64,000 nt of DNA from Sphingomonadales bacterium. GTDB lineage: Bacteria > Pseudomonadota > Alphaproteobacteria > Sphingomonadales > Sphingomonadaceae. Location of the stretch: contig SEFZ01000001.1 in NCBI GenBank assembly GCA_004173185.1, forward strand, positions 124,001-188,000. Reading direction: 5' to 3'. The position numbers and the translations under genes are program-made. Shown here one piece after another: positions 43,090 through 52,734 of this stretch (position 1 is the stretch's first letter; each line of letters begins with the position of its first letter). Under the pieces are notes generated by a model. That model was not told where the DNA came from, did not search any database, and worked only from the letters and a program-made list of their open reading frames with translations.

Positions 43090-44517
43090 ATGGCAATTCG
43101 GCGGATCGCGATACTGGGCGGAGGCGTGGCTGGCTGGATGTCTGCGCTCGCGCTCGGCAACGCGCTCGACGGCAGCGGCATCGCGATCGAACTGGTCGAG
43201 ACCGGCGGCCCGGATCACAGCATCGGCCCGTTCGGCCCCGGCGAAGCGACATTGCCGGCGTTCCACGCATTCCTCGGCGATCATGGCGTCGATGAGGACG
43301 CTCTACTGAAAGCCGCGCGGGGCACCTTCGCGCTCGGTGCAGCATTTTCTGGCTGGGCGGGTGCGCAATCCGGGTGGTTCCTGCCCTTTGGCGAGATCGG
43401 CGCGGGGATGGGGCCGGTGGCGTTTCCACCGCTGGTGGCGCGGTTGCGCGCGGCGGGGCATCCCGTGCGGCCTACCGATTTTTCGCTCGCCGCCGTCGCG
43501 GCAGCAGCGGGGCGTTTTGCCCGGCCCAGCCTTGATCCGCGGTCGGTATTGGCAAGCTATGGCTATGGCCTTCATCTCGATAAGGCCGCGCTCGCTGCGA
43601 TCTGTCGCGATCTCACGAAAGGGGTCACGCATCACGCCGCGCCGTTTGTCCGCGCGATCCGCGCCGAGAACGGTCATGTCACAGCGCTCGAACTGGAGGG
43701 TGGCGAGCAAATCGCCGCCGACCTGTTCCTCGATTGCTCCGGCCCGGCTGCCTTGCTGTGCGAAGGCCATGGCTTTGAAAGCTGGTCCGCGTGGCTCGGC
43801 TGTGATCGCGTGATCGAACGCGCCAACTCGCAAGAGGGCATCCCGCCGCCTTACACGCATATCGGCGCGCATGCGGCAGGATGGGCGCGCGCGGTTCCGC
43901 TGATCGGTGGGCCAAGCGAGGCAATGCTCTTCGCCTCCGCGCACCATCAGGACGCGAACGCCACTGCAATCCACCAGGGGCGTCGCGCTCGTTTCTGGCA
44001 TGGCAATGTCGTCGCCGTCGGTGCAGCGGCAGCGCTGGTCGAGCCGCTATACGGTCACAATCTCCGGCTGGTGCACACCGCCATCCAGCGCCTGATCGCA
44101 TTGTTCCCAAACCATGTGGAGGGGCCGGAGGCAGCGGAATATAACCGCATCACTGCAGACGAAGGCGATCGCGTCCGCGATTTCGTCATCGCGCATTACA
44201 AGACCAACGCGCGCATCGGTGAGCCGTTCTGGGATGCAGCGCGCGCAATGTCGGTTCCGGACGAACTCCAGTACAAGCTCGATCTCTACGCCAGCCGGGG
44301 TCGCATGCCGATGTATGACGAGGAAGTGTTCGACCGCGCCGAATGGATCGCCGCATTGGACGGGCAGGGGCTCCATCCGCGCCGCTATGATGCGCTGGCC
44401 GATACGATCCCCGAGGCGGCGATCATCCAGCATGTCACGCGCCTGCGCGAAATGATCGTGGAGGCTGCCAAGGCGATGCCCACCCACGGCGCTACGCTGG
44501 CTGAGGTCGCCGCATGA
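43090..44517 (+). CDS. Tryptophan-halogenase-like protein 2, catalytically degenerate
   Basis: A 475-residue paralogue of its neighbours. The FAD motif GGGVAGWM is kept, but the catalytic lysine position is A81 (GTFALGAAF) where the paralogues have GTFK. The LEPLEST motif reads VEPLYGHN, so the catalytic Glu is Tyr (codon 44050-44052). WxWxIP is reduced to AGWARAVP. It probably binds FAD but should not halogenate by the known mechanism. The frame is intact, so it is under selection rather than decaying; a partner or regulatory role is possible. It starts two bases after the previous stop and ends in an ATGA overlap. Confidence 0.85.
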   Translation: MAIRRIAILGGGVAGWMSALALGNALDGSGIAIELVETGGPDHSIGPFGPGEATLPAFHAFLGDHGVDEDALLKAARGTFALGAAFSGWAGAQSGWFLPFGEIGAGMGPVAFPPLVARLRAAGHPVRPTDFSLAAVAAAAGRFARPSLDPRSVLASYGYGLHLDKAALAAICRDLTKGVTHHAAPFVRAIRAENGHVTALELEGGEQIAADLFLDCSGPAALLCEGHGFESWSAWLGCDRVIERANSQEGIPPPYTHIGAHAAGWARAVPLIGGPSEAMLFASAHHQDANATAIHQGRRARFWHGNVVAVGAAAALVEPLYGHNLRLVHTAIQRLIALFPNHVEGPEAAEYNRITADEGDRVRDFVIAHYKTNARIGEPFWDAARAMSVPDELQYKLDLYASRGRMPMYDEEVFDRAEWIAALDGQGLHPRRYDALADTIPEAAIIQHVTRLREMIVEAAKAMPTHGATLAEVAA

Positions 44518-46031
44518 CCGCGCCGCAACCGATCCGCAGCATCGTCATCGTCGGCGGAGGCACCGCAGGCTGGATGGCCGCCGCAGCCTTTTCGCGGCTG
44601 ATCCGCACCGGCGTGAAGGTCACGCTGGTGGAGTCCGATGCGATCGGCACGGTCGGCGTGGGCGAAGCGACGATCCCGCCGATCCGCAATTTCAACGGCC
44701 TGCTCGGCATCGACGAGAATGATTTCCTCGCGAAGACGCAGGGCACGATCAAGCTGGGCATCGAGTTCGTCGACTGGACGCATGAGGGCCATCGCTACGC
44801 GCACCCGTTTGGCGAGTTTGGCTTCGACATCGAAGGCGTCAAATTCCACCAATTCTGGCGCAAGCTGCGGGAGAGCGACGCGGCCACGGGCATCGAGGAT
44901 TACAACCTCTGCGCGATGGCGATGCGCCTCGGTCGCTATGCCCCGCCATCGCCCGATCCCGGATCGATCCTGTCGCGCATGGCCTATGCCTATCAGTTCG
45001 ATGCCTCGCTCTATGCCGCATACCTCCGCGACTATGCCGAGAAGCGCGGCGTCGTGCGCCACGAAGGCAAGGTGATCGACGTGCCGGTGCGCGGCGAGGA
45101 CGGGCATATCGAAGCCGTGGTGCTGGAGGGCGACCGTCGCATCGAAGGCGAATTGTTCATCGATTGCACCGGCTTTCGCGCGCTGCTGATCGAGCAGACG
45201 CTCGGCGCGGGCTGGGAAAGCTGGGCGCATTGGCTGCAATGCGATCGTGCCGTGGCGGTCCCCTGCGAAGCGCCCGACGGCAGCATCACACCCTACACGC
45301 GCAGCACCGCGCGCACCGCCGGCTGGCAATGGCGCATCCCGCTCCAGCATCGGATCGGCAATGGCTATGTCTATTGCAGCGGCGATATTTCGGACGATGA
45401 TGCCCGCGAAACGCTGCTCGCGAATATCGACGGCAAGTCGCTGCGCGATCCCATCATGCTCAAGTTCGAAGCGGGCCGCCGCAAACTCGCATGGCACAAG
45501 AACTGCGTAGCCCTCGGCCTTTCCTCGGGCTTCCTCGAACCGCTCGAATCGACCAGCATCCATCTGATCCAGACGGGCATTTCCAAGCTGATGGCGCTGC
45601 TGCCAGACGCGGGTTTCTCCCCCGTCGAGCGCGACGAATATAACCGCCTGACCGACGTGCAAATGGAGCAGGTCCGCGACTTCATCATCCTCCATTATCA
45701 CGCGAATGAGCGCAAAGACGGCGATCTGTGGCGCCGCGTCCGCGAGATGGAAATTCCCGAAACGCTCAGCCGCAAGCTCGACCTGTTCCGTAATCGCGGC
45801 CGCTTCTTCCGCTATGATGACGAGCTCTTCGCTGAATCGAGCTGGATCGCGGTAATGCTGGGGCAGGGTGTCTATCCCGCCGGCTGGGACCCGCTCGCCG
45901 ATGCGCTCGATCCCGCCCAAATCCGCCACACGCTCGATCGCATCAAGGCGATGTTCGCCCAAACGGCTCAATCCATGCCGCGCCACGAAGAATGGCTCGC
46001 GCGCCACGCACTCGCCCGGAGTTTCGCATGA
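44514..46031 (+). CDS. Flavin-dependent tryptophan-halogenase-like protein 3
   Basis: A 505-residue halogenase-family protein. GGGTAGWM at 14-21, K80 in GTIKLGIEF, AGWQWRIPLQHR (WxWxIP) near residue 263-274 and SSGFLEPLESTSIHLI complete the canonical set. It is very like proteins 1 and 4 over its whole length, and the short segment DWTHEGHRYAHPFGEFG replaces the loop seen in true tryptophan halogenases. ATG 44514 overlaps the preceding TGA. Expected to need a flavin reductase; none is encoded in the window. Confidence 0.88.
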   Translation: MTAPQPIRSIVIVGGGTAGWMAAAAFSRLIRTGVKVTLVESDAIGTVGVGEATIPPIRNFNGLLGIDENDFLAKTQGTIKLGIEFVDWTHEGHRYAHPFGEFGFDIEGVKFHQFWRKLRESDAATGIEDYNLCAMAMRLGRYAPPSPDPGSILSRMAYAYQFDASLYAAYLRDYAEKRGVVRHEGKVIDVPVRGEDGHIEAVVLEGDRRIEGELFIDCTGFRALLIEQTLGAGWESWAHWLQCDRAVAVPCEAPDGSITPYTRSTARTAGWQWRIPLQHRIGNGYVYCSGDISDDDARETLLANIDGKSLRDPIMLKFEAGRRKLAWHKNCVALGLSSGFLEPLESTSIHLIQTGISKLMALLPDAGFSPVERDEYNRLTDVQMEQVRDFIILHYHANERKDGDLWRRVREMEIPETLSRKLDLFRNRGRFFRYDDELFAESSWIAVMLGQGVYPAGWDPLADALDPAQIRHTLDRIKAMFAQTAQSMPRHEEWLARHALARSFA

Positions 46032-47530
46032 CCGACAGGAAAATCCGCAGCATCGTCATCGTTGGCGGTGGCACCGGCGGCTGGATGACTGCCGCGACGC
46101 TGTCGCGCATCCTCACCACCGAATATGCCAGCATCACGCTGATCGAATCCGACGAGATTGGCATTGTCGGCGTGGGTGAGGCGACGATCCCGCAAATGGC
46201 GACGTTCAATCGCATGCTCGGCATCGATGAAGATCAGTTCATGCGGGAGACGCAGGGCAGCTTCAAGCTGGGCATCCAGTTCGTGAACTGGGGCAAGCAG
46301 GGCCACACCTACTATCACCCATTTGGCAAAATTGGTCTAGATATGCAGGGTGTGTCGTTCCACGCATTCTATCAACGGCTTCACCAAATGGGCGAAGCAC
46401 CGAGCTTTTCCGATTGGTCGCTTCAGGCGACGGCCAGCAAGGACAACAAGTTCATGCGCTCGATCGATGCGGGCAATTCGCCGCTCAGCGAGATCGCTTA
46501 TGCGTTCCACTTCGATGCCGGGCTCTATGCCAAATTCCTGCGCCGCTATGCCGAAGCCAAGGGCGTGGTTCGCCGCGAAGGCAAGATCGTGGATGTGAAG
46601 CTGCGCGGCGAGGACGGCTTCGTCCAATCGGTCGTCATGGAGAATGGCGACGAGATCGAAGCCGATCTCTACATCGATTGCTCGGGCTTTCGCGGCCTCA
46701 TCATCGAGCAGGCGCTCAAGGCGGGCTTTAATGACTGGTCGCAATATCTGCCGTGCAACCGCGCCGTCGCAGTCCCGTGCGAGAGTGTCGAGGAGCTGAC
46801 GCCCTATACCCGCAGCACCGCGCATACCGCCGGCTGGCAATGGCGCATCCCGTTGCAGCATCGCATCGGCAACGGTCATGTCTTTTCGGTCGATTATATG
46901 AGCGAGGACGAAGCAACCGGCATCCTGCTCAAGAACCTCGATGGCAAGCCGCTGGCGGACCCGCGCATCGTTCGCTTCACCACGGGCCATCGCAAGAAAT
47001 TCTGGATCAAGAATTGCGTATCGATGGGGCTGGCCGGCGGGTTTATCGAGCCGCTGGAATCCACTGCGATCTGGCTGATCCAGGCGGGCCTGTCGCGCTT
47101 CCTCACGATGTTCCCCGATCGCGATTTCAATCAGGCGGATACCGATCGCTACAACCGGATTATGACCACAGATTACGAGGAAATCCGCGACTTCATCATC
47201 CTCCATTACCACGCCACCGAGCGCGATGATTCGCCGTTCTGGAATTACTGCCGCACAATGGAAATTCCCGAGCGGCTGGCGGAAAAGATGCGGGTGTACC
47301 GCTCGCACGGCCGCTGCTTCCGCGAGAATGAGGAATTGTTCAACGACACCAGCTGGTTCGCAGTGATGCATGGCCAGTTGATGAAGGCGAACAGCTACGA
47401 TCCCGTCGCAGACATCATGAGCCTCGAAGAGACCCGCGCGCGCCTCGCGCATATCAAGGAGGCGATCGCAAATTCGGCCGATTACATGCCGAAACACAAA
47501 GACTTTATCCGGGAGCATTGCGCGGCATGA
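46028..47530 (+). CDS. Flavin-dependent tryptophan-halogenase-like protein 4
   Basis: A 500-residue halogenase-family protein starting MTDRKIRSIVIVGGGTGGWM. K80 in GSFKLGIQF, AGWQWRIPLQHR and AGGFIEPLESTAIWLI retain the catalytic residues. ATG 46028 overlaps the stop of protein 3, and its own TGA overlaps the ATG of the GH43 gene, so halogenase-like and xylan-degrading proteins are translated from one message. Like the other three it has no signal peptide and should act in the cytoplasm. Confidence 0.88.
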   Translation: MTDRKIRSIVIVGGGTGGWMTAATLSRILTTEYASITLIESDEIGIVGVGEATIPQMATFNRMLGIDEDQFMRETQGSFKLGIQFVNWGKQGHTYYHPFGKIGLDMQGVSFHAFYQRLHQMGEAPSFSDWSLQATASKDNKFMRSIDAGNSPLSEIAYAFHFDAGLYAKFLRRYAEAKGVVRREGKIVDVKLRGEDGFVQSVVMENGDEIEADLYIDCSGFRGLIIEQALKAGFNDWSQYLPCNRAVAVPCESVEELTPYTRSTAHTAGWQWRIPLQHRIGNGHVFSVDYMSEDEATGILLKNLDGKPLADPRIVRFTTGHRKKFWIKNCVSMGLAGGFIEPLESTAIWLIQAGLSRFLTMFPDRDFNQADTDRYNRIMTTDYEEIRDFIILHYHATERDDSPFWNYCRTMEIPERLAEKMRVYRSHGRCFRENEELFNDTSWFAVMHGQLMKANSYDPVADIMSLEETRARLAHIKEAIANSADYMPKHKDFIREHCAA

Positions 47531-49215
47531 AAAAGCTGATCGCCCTCATTGCGCTGGCGCTCTCGACGCCCGCCGTCGCCCAGCCCGTCGCGAGCTTCAA
47601 CTGGTTCCAATATCAGGGCGCGGACGCCATCGACGCGATCCCGCTCAAGGCGAACGAGTATCGCAATCCGATCCTGCGCGGCTTCTATCCGGACCCGTCG
47701 GTCACGCGCGTCGGCGATGATTTCTACCTCGTCACGTCTACCTTCAGCTATTTCCCCGGTATCCCGGTTTTCCACTCGAAGAACCTTGTCGACTGGACCC
47801 AGATCGGCAACGCGATCGATCGGCCAAATCAGCTCGATTTCAAGCAACTCGGCCTCTCACGCGGCGTTTTCGCGCCGACGATCCAGGCCAAGGACGGGAT
47901 GTTTTACATCCTGAATACCTGCGTCGATTGCGGCGGCAATTTCGTCATCACTGCCAGGAATCCCGCCGGGCCATGGTCCGATCCGGTGTTCCTCCCCGCG
48001 CTCGAAGGGGGCATCGATCCCTCGCTATTCTTCGACAGCAATGGCCGCACCTGGATCCTCAATAACGGCGCCCCGGAGGGTAAGCCGCAATATGAGGGCC
48101 ATCGCGCGATCTGGATTCAGGAGTTCGATCTCAAGACGCTCAAGAGCTTCGGCCCGCGCACCGTGCTGGTGAATGGCGGCGTCGATTTCTCGAAGAAGCC
48201 GATCTGGATCGAAGGACCGCACATCTTCCAGAAGGATGGCTATTACTATCTCAGCTGCGCCGAGGGAGGCACCGCCGAAGGCCATAGCCAGGTCATCCTG
48301 CGCTCGAAGAGCCTCACGGGGCCTTTCCTGCCCAATCCCAACAATCCGGTGCTCACCCAGCGCGATCTGCCGATGGACCGCGATCACCGCGTCACCTCCG
48401 CCGGTCATGCCCAGTTGGTCACCACGCCGGACGGCAAATGGTGGGCAACCTTCCTCGCCGTGCGGCCTTACGCTGGCGATTTCTACACCACCGGCCGCGA
48501 GACTTTCCTGCTCCCCGTCGAGTGGGTCGATGGCTGGCCGGTCATCACCAAAACCGGTCAGGCGATTCCGATGACCCATGCGCGCCCGCAATTGCCTGCC
48601 GCTGCGGCAAAACCGCGCGTGCCGCTCAACGGCGCTTTCTCGGTGGTCGATTTCTTCACCGGCAAGGCGCTTGGCCCCGAGTGGATGATGCTGCGCAACC
48701 CGCGCGAGCAATGGTACACGCTGAAAGATGGTCTCAACCTGACTGCGCGGCCCGTAGGGCTTGGCGATAGCGCCAATCCGTCGTTTCTCAGTCGGCGTCA
48801 GGCCCATACCAAATCCAGCGCCACTACGCTGATGCGTTTCAAGCCGCAAAAGAACGGCGATCGCGCCGGCTTGGTTGTGCTCCAGAATGACGATTACTGG
48901 TTCTTCGTCGGCGTAAAGCGCGTGGGCGGAAAGACCGTGATAACCGTCGATCAGCGCGATGGGCCGAAGGATGCGAAACAGGGCAAGACGCTGTTCACTG
49001 CACTGGATGATCGGGCCGAGGGGCCGCTCTATTTCCGCATCGAAGTCGACAAGAACCGCTATTCCTTCAGCTATGGCACGCCCAATACCGCGCGGAGCCG
49101 GAAACCGCCGATCTGGAAGGAACTGGGCCTGATCCAGTCCGATAGCCTGACCACGAAGATCGCGGGCGGCTTTGTCGGCTCGGTCTTCGGCCTCTTCGCC
49201 GCCACCGGAGAATAG
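47527..49215 (+). CDS. GH43 beta-xylosidase/alpha-L-arabinofuranosidase
   Basis: A 562-residue glycosidase. Signal peptide MKKLIALIALALSTPAVAQ; five-bladed propeller catalytic domain to about residue 360, then a C-terminal beta-sandwich (GH43_C2-type). Catalytic base D56 in GFYPDPS, pKa modulator D164 in GGIDPSLFF and acid E229 in IEGPHIF are all in place. It should trim xylose or arabinose from xylo-oligosaccharides in the periplasm. ATG 47527 overlaps the stop of halogenase-like protein 4. Confidence 0.93.
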   Translation: MKKLIALIALALSTPAVAQPVASFNWFQYQGADAIDAIPLKANEYRNPILRGFYPDPSVTRVGDDFYLVTSTFSYFPGIPVFHSKNLVDWTQIGNAIDRPNQLDFKQLGLSRGVFAPTIQAKDGMFYILNTCVDCGGNFVITARNPAGPWSDPVFLPALEGGIDPSLFFDSNGRTWILNNGAPEGKPQYEGHRAIWIQEFDLKTLKSFGPRTVLVNGGVDFSKKPIWIEGPHIFQKDGYYYLSCAEGGTAEGHSQVILRSKSLTGPFLPNPNNPVLTQRDLPMDRDHRVTSAGHAQLVTTPDGKWWATFLAVRPYAGDFYTTGRETFLLPVEWVDGWPVITKTGQAIPMTHARPQLPAAAAKPRVPLNGAFSVVDFFTGKALGPEWMMLRNPREQWYTLKDGLNLTARPVGLGDSANPSFLSRRQAHTKSSATTLMRFKPQKNGDRAGLVVLQNDDYWFFVGVKRVGGKTVITVDQRDGPKDAKQGKTLFTALDDRAEGPLYFRIEVDKNRYSFSYGTPNTARSRKPPIWKELGLIQSDSLTTKIAGGFVGSVFGLFAATGE

Positions 49216-49218
49216 CCC

Positions 49219-51033
49219 ATGCGCCTGCTCCTCCTCGCCGCGCCGCTGCTTGTCAGCGCTGTCAACTTGCCGCCGTCGCCGATCCACCTCAATCAGCTCG
49301 GCTTCGAGCCCGGCGATGCGAAGATTGCGATTCTGCCGGATAGCGAGCCGGTCGAATGGCAGTTGGTCGACGCTGCGGGCAAGACGGTGCTGCGCGGCAA
49401 AACCACCCCCTATGGCAATGATCCTGCATCGGGGAGCAAGGAAGTCCAGCGCATCGATTTCAGCGCCTATACGCGCGAAGGGCAGGGCTATCGCCTGACC
49501 GCCAACGGCTACCGGTCCAGCGGCAGCTTCGCGATCCGCCGCAATCTCTACAAGCCGCTCGCCAAGGACGCGCTTGCCTTTTTCTACCATCAGCGCGCGG
49601 GCGTCCCGATCGAAGCGCGCTTCGTCGGCGCACAATGGGCACGCCCGGCGGGGCACGCCACAGAGATGGCGAAATGCTTCACAGGCAAGGATGAGCGCGG
49701 CACTGAATGGCCGTTCTGCGGCTTTGGGATGGACGTGCGCGGCGGCTGGTACGATGCGGGGGATCACGGCAAATATGTCGTCAATGGCGGCATCGCGCTG
49801 TGGACGCTGCTCAACGCGTATGAGCGCCGCCCCAATGCTTTTCCGGACAAGTCGCTGAAGATCCCGGAAGCCGGCAACAATGCAAGCGATCTGCTCGATG
49901 AAGCGCGCTACGAGATGGAATGGATGCTGCGGATGCAATTGCCGACAGGGCAGCGCCTGCGTGTGCCGGTCGGTCCGCCCAAGCCGGTCGCGGCCGGGCA
50001 AAATGCGTGGAACGCGGCGCCCGCAGATTTCGCGGAGATCGACGCGGGCGGGATGGCGCTGCAAAAAGTCGCCGATCGCAACTGGACCGCGCTGCCGATG
50101 CGCCCGCACGACGATCGGGAAGAGCGGCTGCTGTATCCGCCGACCACCGCCGCCACGCTCAATCTCGCCGCCGTCGCTGCGCAATGCGCCCGGCTGTGGA
50201 CCGGCGTCGACGATGCTTTTGCTGCACGCTGCCTGACGGCAGCAAAGCGTGCCTTCGCCGCCGCCGTCCGCAACCCGCAAGTGTTCGCGACCAACAGTTT
50301 CACCGGCAGCGGCGGCTATGGCGACAATGAGGTGTCGGACGAATTCTACTGGGCGGCCGCCGAGCTTCTCGTCACGACGAGCGAGGACGAATATGCGCAG
50401 GTCGTCCAGCGCTCGCGCCACTTCCGCGAAGACGTCCGCGAGGCGAGCTGGCCCAACACCGCGAGCCTTGGCACCTTGTTGCTGGCAACGCGCCCGGCGC
50501 TGCTGCCTGCCGCCGATGTGAAGCGCTTGCAGAATGCGATGGTCGCAGCCGCGGACCGCTTCCTCAAGGATGCGGACGGCAATGGCTATGCGGTCCCGTA
50601 CCTCGCCCAGGATTATCCCTGGGGCTCAAATTCCGGCGTGCTCAACCGCGCAATGATCCTCGCCACCGCGCACGATTTGACCGGCGATGCGAAGTACCGC
50701 GTCGGCGTCATCGCCGCGCTCGATTACGTCCTCGGCCGTAATCCGATGGGCTATTCCTATGTCAGCGGGTACGGGCAGCGCTCGATGCAGAACCCGCATC
50801 ACCGCTTCTGGGCGCGCTCGCTCGACAAGACGCTCCCCGGGCCGCCGCCGGGCGTGCTTTCGGGTGGGCCGAACTCGACCAACATGTCCGATGACATCGC
50901 CAAGAAGATGAAGGGCAAATGCGCGCCGCAAATGTGCTGGGCCGACGACATCCACGCTTATGCGCTCAACGAAGTCGCGGTGAACTGGAACGCGCCCTTG
51001 TTCTGGGTCGCGGCCTGGGCGGATGGGGATTGA
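49219..51033 (+). CDS. GH9 glucanase with N-terminal Ig-like domain
   Basis: A 604-residue GH9 protein. After a short signal-like N-terminus comes a CelD_N-type Ig domain (SPIHLNQLGFEPGDAK onward, to about residue 105), then the (alpha/alpha)6 barrel. GGWYDAGDHGKYV near residue 175 carries the catalytic Asp pair, RNPMGYSYVSGYG and NPHHR lie near 515-530, and LNEVAVNWNAP near 585 carries the catalytic Glu. GH9 enzymes usually act on beta-1,4-glucans; inside a xylan locus it may address mixed hemicellulose. It starts three bases after the GH43 stop. Confidence 0.9.
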   Translation: MRLLLLAAPLLVSAVNLPPSPIHLNQLGFEPGDAKIAILPDSEPVEWQLVDAAGKTVLRGKTTPYGNDPASGSKEVQRIDFSAYTREGQGYRLTANGYRSSGSFAIRRNLYKPLAKDALAFFYHQRAGVPIEARFVGAQWARPAGHATEMAKCFTGKDERGTEWPFCGFGMDVRGGWYDAGDHGKYVVNGGIALWTLLNAYERRPNAFPDKSLKIPEAGNNASDLLDEARYEMEWMLRMQLPTGQRLRVPVGPPKPVAAGQNAWNAAPADFAEIDAGGMALQKVADRNWTALPMRPHDDREERLLYPPTTAATLNLAAVAAQCARLWTGVDDAFAARCLTAAKRAFAAAVRNPQVFATNSFTGSGGYGDNEVSDEFYWAAAELLVTTSEDEYAQVVQRSRHFREDVREASWPNTASLGTLLLATRPALLPAADVKRLQNAMVAAADRFLKDADGNGYAVPYLAQDYPWGSNSGVLNRAMILATAHDLTGDAKYRVGVIAALDYVLGRNPMGYSYVSGYGQRSMQNPHHRFWARSLDKTLPGPPPGVLSGGPNSTNMSDDIAKKMKGKCAPQMCWADDIHAYALNEVAVNWNAPLFWVAAWADGD

Positions 51034-51090
51034 CGCTGCGGCGCTTGCCACCGCCACGCCCGCGCGTCTAAAGGCCCGCTCAATCGCATG

Positions 51091-51147
51091 GACCCGGTGC
51101 AAGTCCGGGTGGCTATCCCGGCCGCCGATCCGCCGGGCAACCTCCAC
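51091..51147 (+). promoter_or_regulatory. Structured leader upstream of the sulfate permease gene
   Basis: Two perfect hairpins lie in tandem: ACCCGG (51092-51097) with CCGGGT (51105-51110), and CCCGGC (51117-51122) with GCCGGG (51132-51137). GTGG (51109-51112) can alternatively pair with CCAC (51144-51147) around the second hairpin. There is no T-run. It may be a cis-regulatory RNA or merely a GC-rich fold after the GH9 gene. Confidence 0.35.
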
Positions 51148-51208
51148 ATGTTTACCGAAATCATTGGCCAGTTGTGCCCGGGCATGTGTTGCGTTTCACG
51201 GCGGATAA

Positions 51209-52696
51209 ATGATCACCACACTCACGCGTTACCGGGCCGAATGGTTCACCAGTGCGCCCGAATTGCGCCGCGACGTTCTCGCGGGCATCGTCGTTTCGCT
51301 CGCGTTGATTCCGGAGGCCATCGGCTTCTCTATCATCGCCGGGGTCGATCCGAGCGTGGGGCTTTATGCCTCGATTGCCATCGCCATCATCATCTCATTG
51401 CTCGGCGGGCGGCCCGCGATGATCTCCGCCGCCACGGCTGCGGTCGCGGTCGTCGTCACGCCGCTGGTGCGCGATCACGGAGTCGAATATCTCTTCGCCG
51501 CGTCGATCCTCATGGGGGTGATCCAGATCGGTGCGGGGCTGCTCCGGCTCGATCTGCTGATGCAGTTCGTCTCGCGATCGGTGATAACCGGCTTCGTCAA
51601 CGCATTGGCGATCCTCATCTTTATGGCACAGCTGCCGCAGCTGATCGGGGTCAGCTGGCATAGCTATGTGATGATCGCTGTGGGCCTCGCGATCATCTAT
51701 CTGCTGCCGCGCGTCACCAAGGCAGTGCCGTCGCCGCTCGTCGCGATCATCGTGCTCGCAGTCGCCAGCGTCGCTTTTGGCCTGCCGGTCAACACCGTCG
51801 GCGATATGGGCAAGCTGCCCGAGGGACTGCCGAGCTTCCATCTGCCGCAAATCCCGCTGACGCTGGAAACGCTCCAGATTATCCTGCCTTACTCGTTGAC
51901 CATGGCAGCGGTCGGCCTGCTCGAATCGCTGCTGACCGCGCAGATCGTCGATGACATGACCGATACTGACAGCGATAAGCGCCGCGAATGCGCGGGGCAG
52001 GGTGCCGCCAATATCGGCGCGGCCTTGGTCGGTGGCATGGGCGGCTGCGCGATGATCGGCCAGTCGGTGATCAACGTCACTTCGGGCGGGCGCAAGCGGC
52101 TGTCCACCTTCGTCGCGGGCGCGTTCCTGCTGTTTCTGCTCGCGGTGCTCGGGCCGACGGTGGGCCGTATCCCGATGCCAGCTTTGGTCGCCGTGATGAT
52201 CATGGTTTCGATCGGCACGTTCAGCTGGAACTCGATCTCCAATCTCCGCCGCCACCCACCAACGTCCTCGATCGTGATGCTGGTCACCGTGGTGGTCGTG
52301 GTCGCCACGCATGATCTGGCGCAGGGCGTCCTCGCGGGCGTGTTGCTCTCGGGCATCTTCTTTGCGGGCAAAGTCCGCCGCATGTTCGCGGTTGAACGCA
52401 CGGAAAGCGGCGAGAAAATCGTCTACCGGGTCAGCGGCGAGATATTCTTCGCCTCGGTCGATCGCTTCACGCGCGCGTTCCGCGTGGAGCAGGCCAAAGC
52501 CGTCACTATCGACGTATCCGCCGCGCACTTCTGGGATATCTCAGGGGTGGGGGCGCTCGACAAGATCGTCGCGCGTCTGCGCCGCGATGGATCGGCGGTG
52601 GAGGTGATCGGCTATAACGAAGCGAGCGCCGATCTGGTCGATCGCTTCGCACTGCACGACAAGACCGGCTTCGAGCTAGGCGCCGTGCCGCATTGA
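51209..52696 (+). CDS. SulP family anion permease with STAS domain
   Basis: A 495-residue membrane protein. About 12-14 helices (beginning [25 protein letters not shown], with the helix-3 pattern [10 protein letters not shown]) form the SulP transport core to about residue 380. A cytoplasmic STAS domain follows ([21 protein letters not shown]). SulP proteins carry sulfate, bicarbonate or other anions. It is preceded by a 175-base gap after GH9 and ends convergently to the GH3 gene, so it is probably not part of xylan metabolism. Confidence 0.9.
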   Translation: MITTLTRYRAEWFTSAPELRRDVLAGIVVSLALIPEAIGFSIIAGVDPSVGLYASIAIAIIISLLGGRPAMISAATAAVAVVVTPLVRDHGVEYLFAASILMGVIQIGAGLLRLDLLMQFVSRSVITGFVNALAILIFMAQLPQLIGVSWHSYVMIAVGLAIIYLLPRVTKAVPSPLVAIIVLAVASVAFGLPVNTVGDMGKLPEGLPSFHLPQIPLTLETLQIILPYSLTMAAVGLLESLLTAQIVDDMTDTDSDKRRECAGQGAANIGAALVGGMGGCAMIGQSVINVTSGGRKRLSTFVAGAFLLFLLAVLGPTVGRIPMPALVAVMIMVSIGTFSWNSISNLRRHPPTSSIVMLVTVVVVVATHDLAQGVLAGVLLSGIFFAGKVRRMFAVERTESGEKIVYRVSGEIFFASVDRFTRAFRVEQAKAVTIDVSAAHFWDISGVGALDKIVARLRRDGSAVEVIGYNEASADLVDRFALHDKTGFELGAVPH

Positions 52697-52701
52697 GCGG
52701 A

Positions 52702-52726
52702 GGGCGGAGGCCAGCAGCCTCCGCCC
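52702..52726. terminator. Stem-loop between convergent genes
   Basis: GGGCGGAGG (52702-52710) pairs perfectly with CCTCCGCCC (52718-52726) around a seven-base loop. A short T-containing stretch follows on the plus side. It can serve both the permease and the GH3 gene. Confidence 0.7.
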
Positions 52727-52734
52727 GCCAGCCC

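Noticed and set aside
48025..50421. A 798-codon minus-strand frame opposite GH43 and GH9
   Set aside because: The plus-strand proteins have complete catalytic motifs and signal peptides; the antisense product shows no motif.
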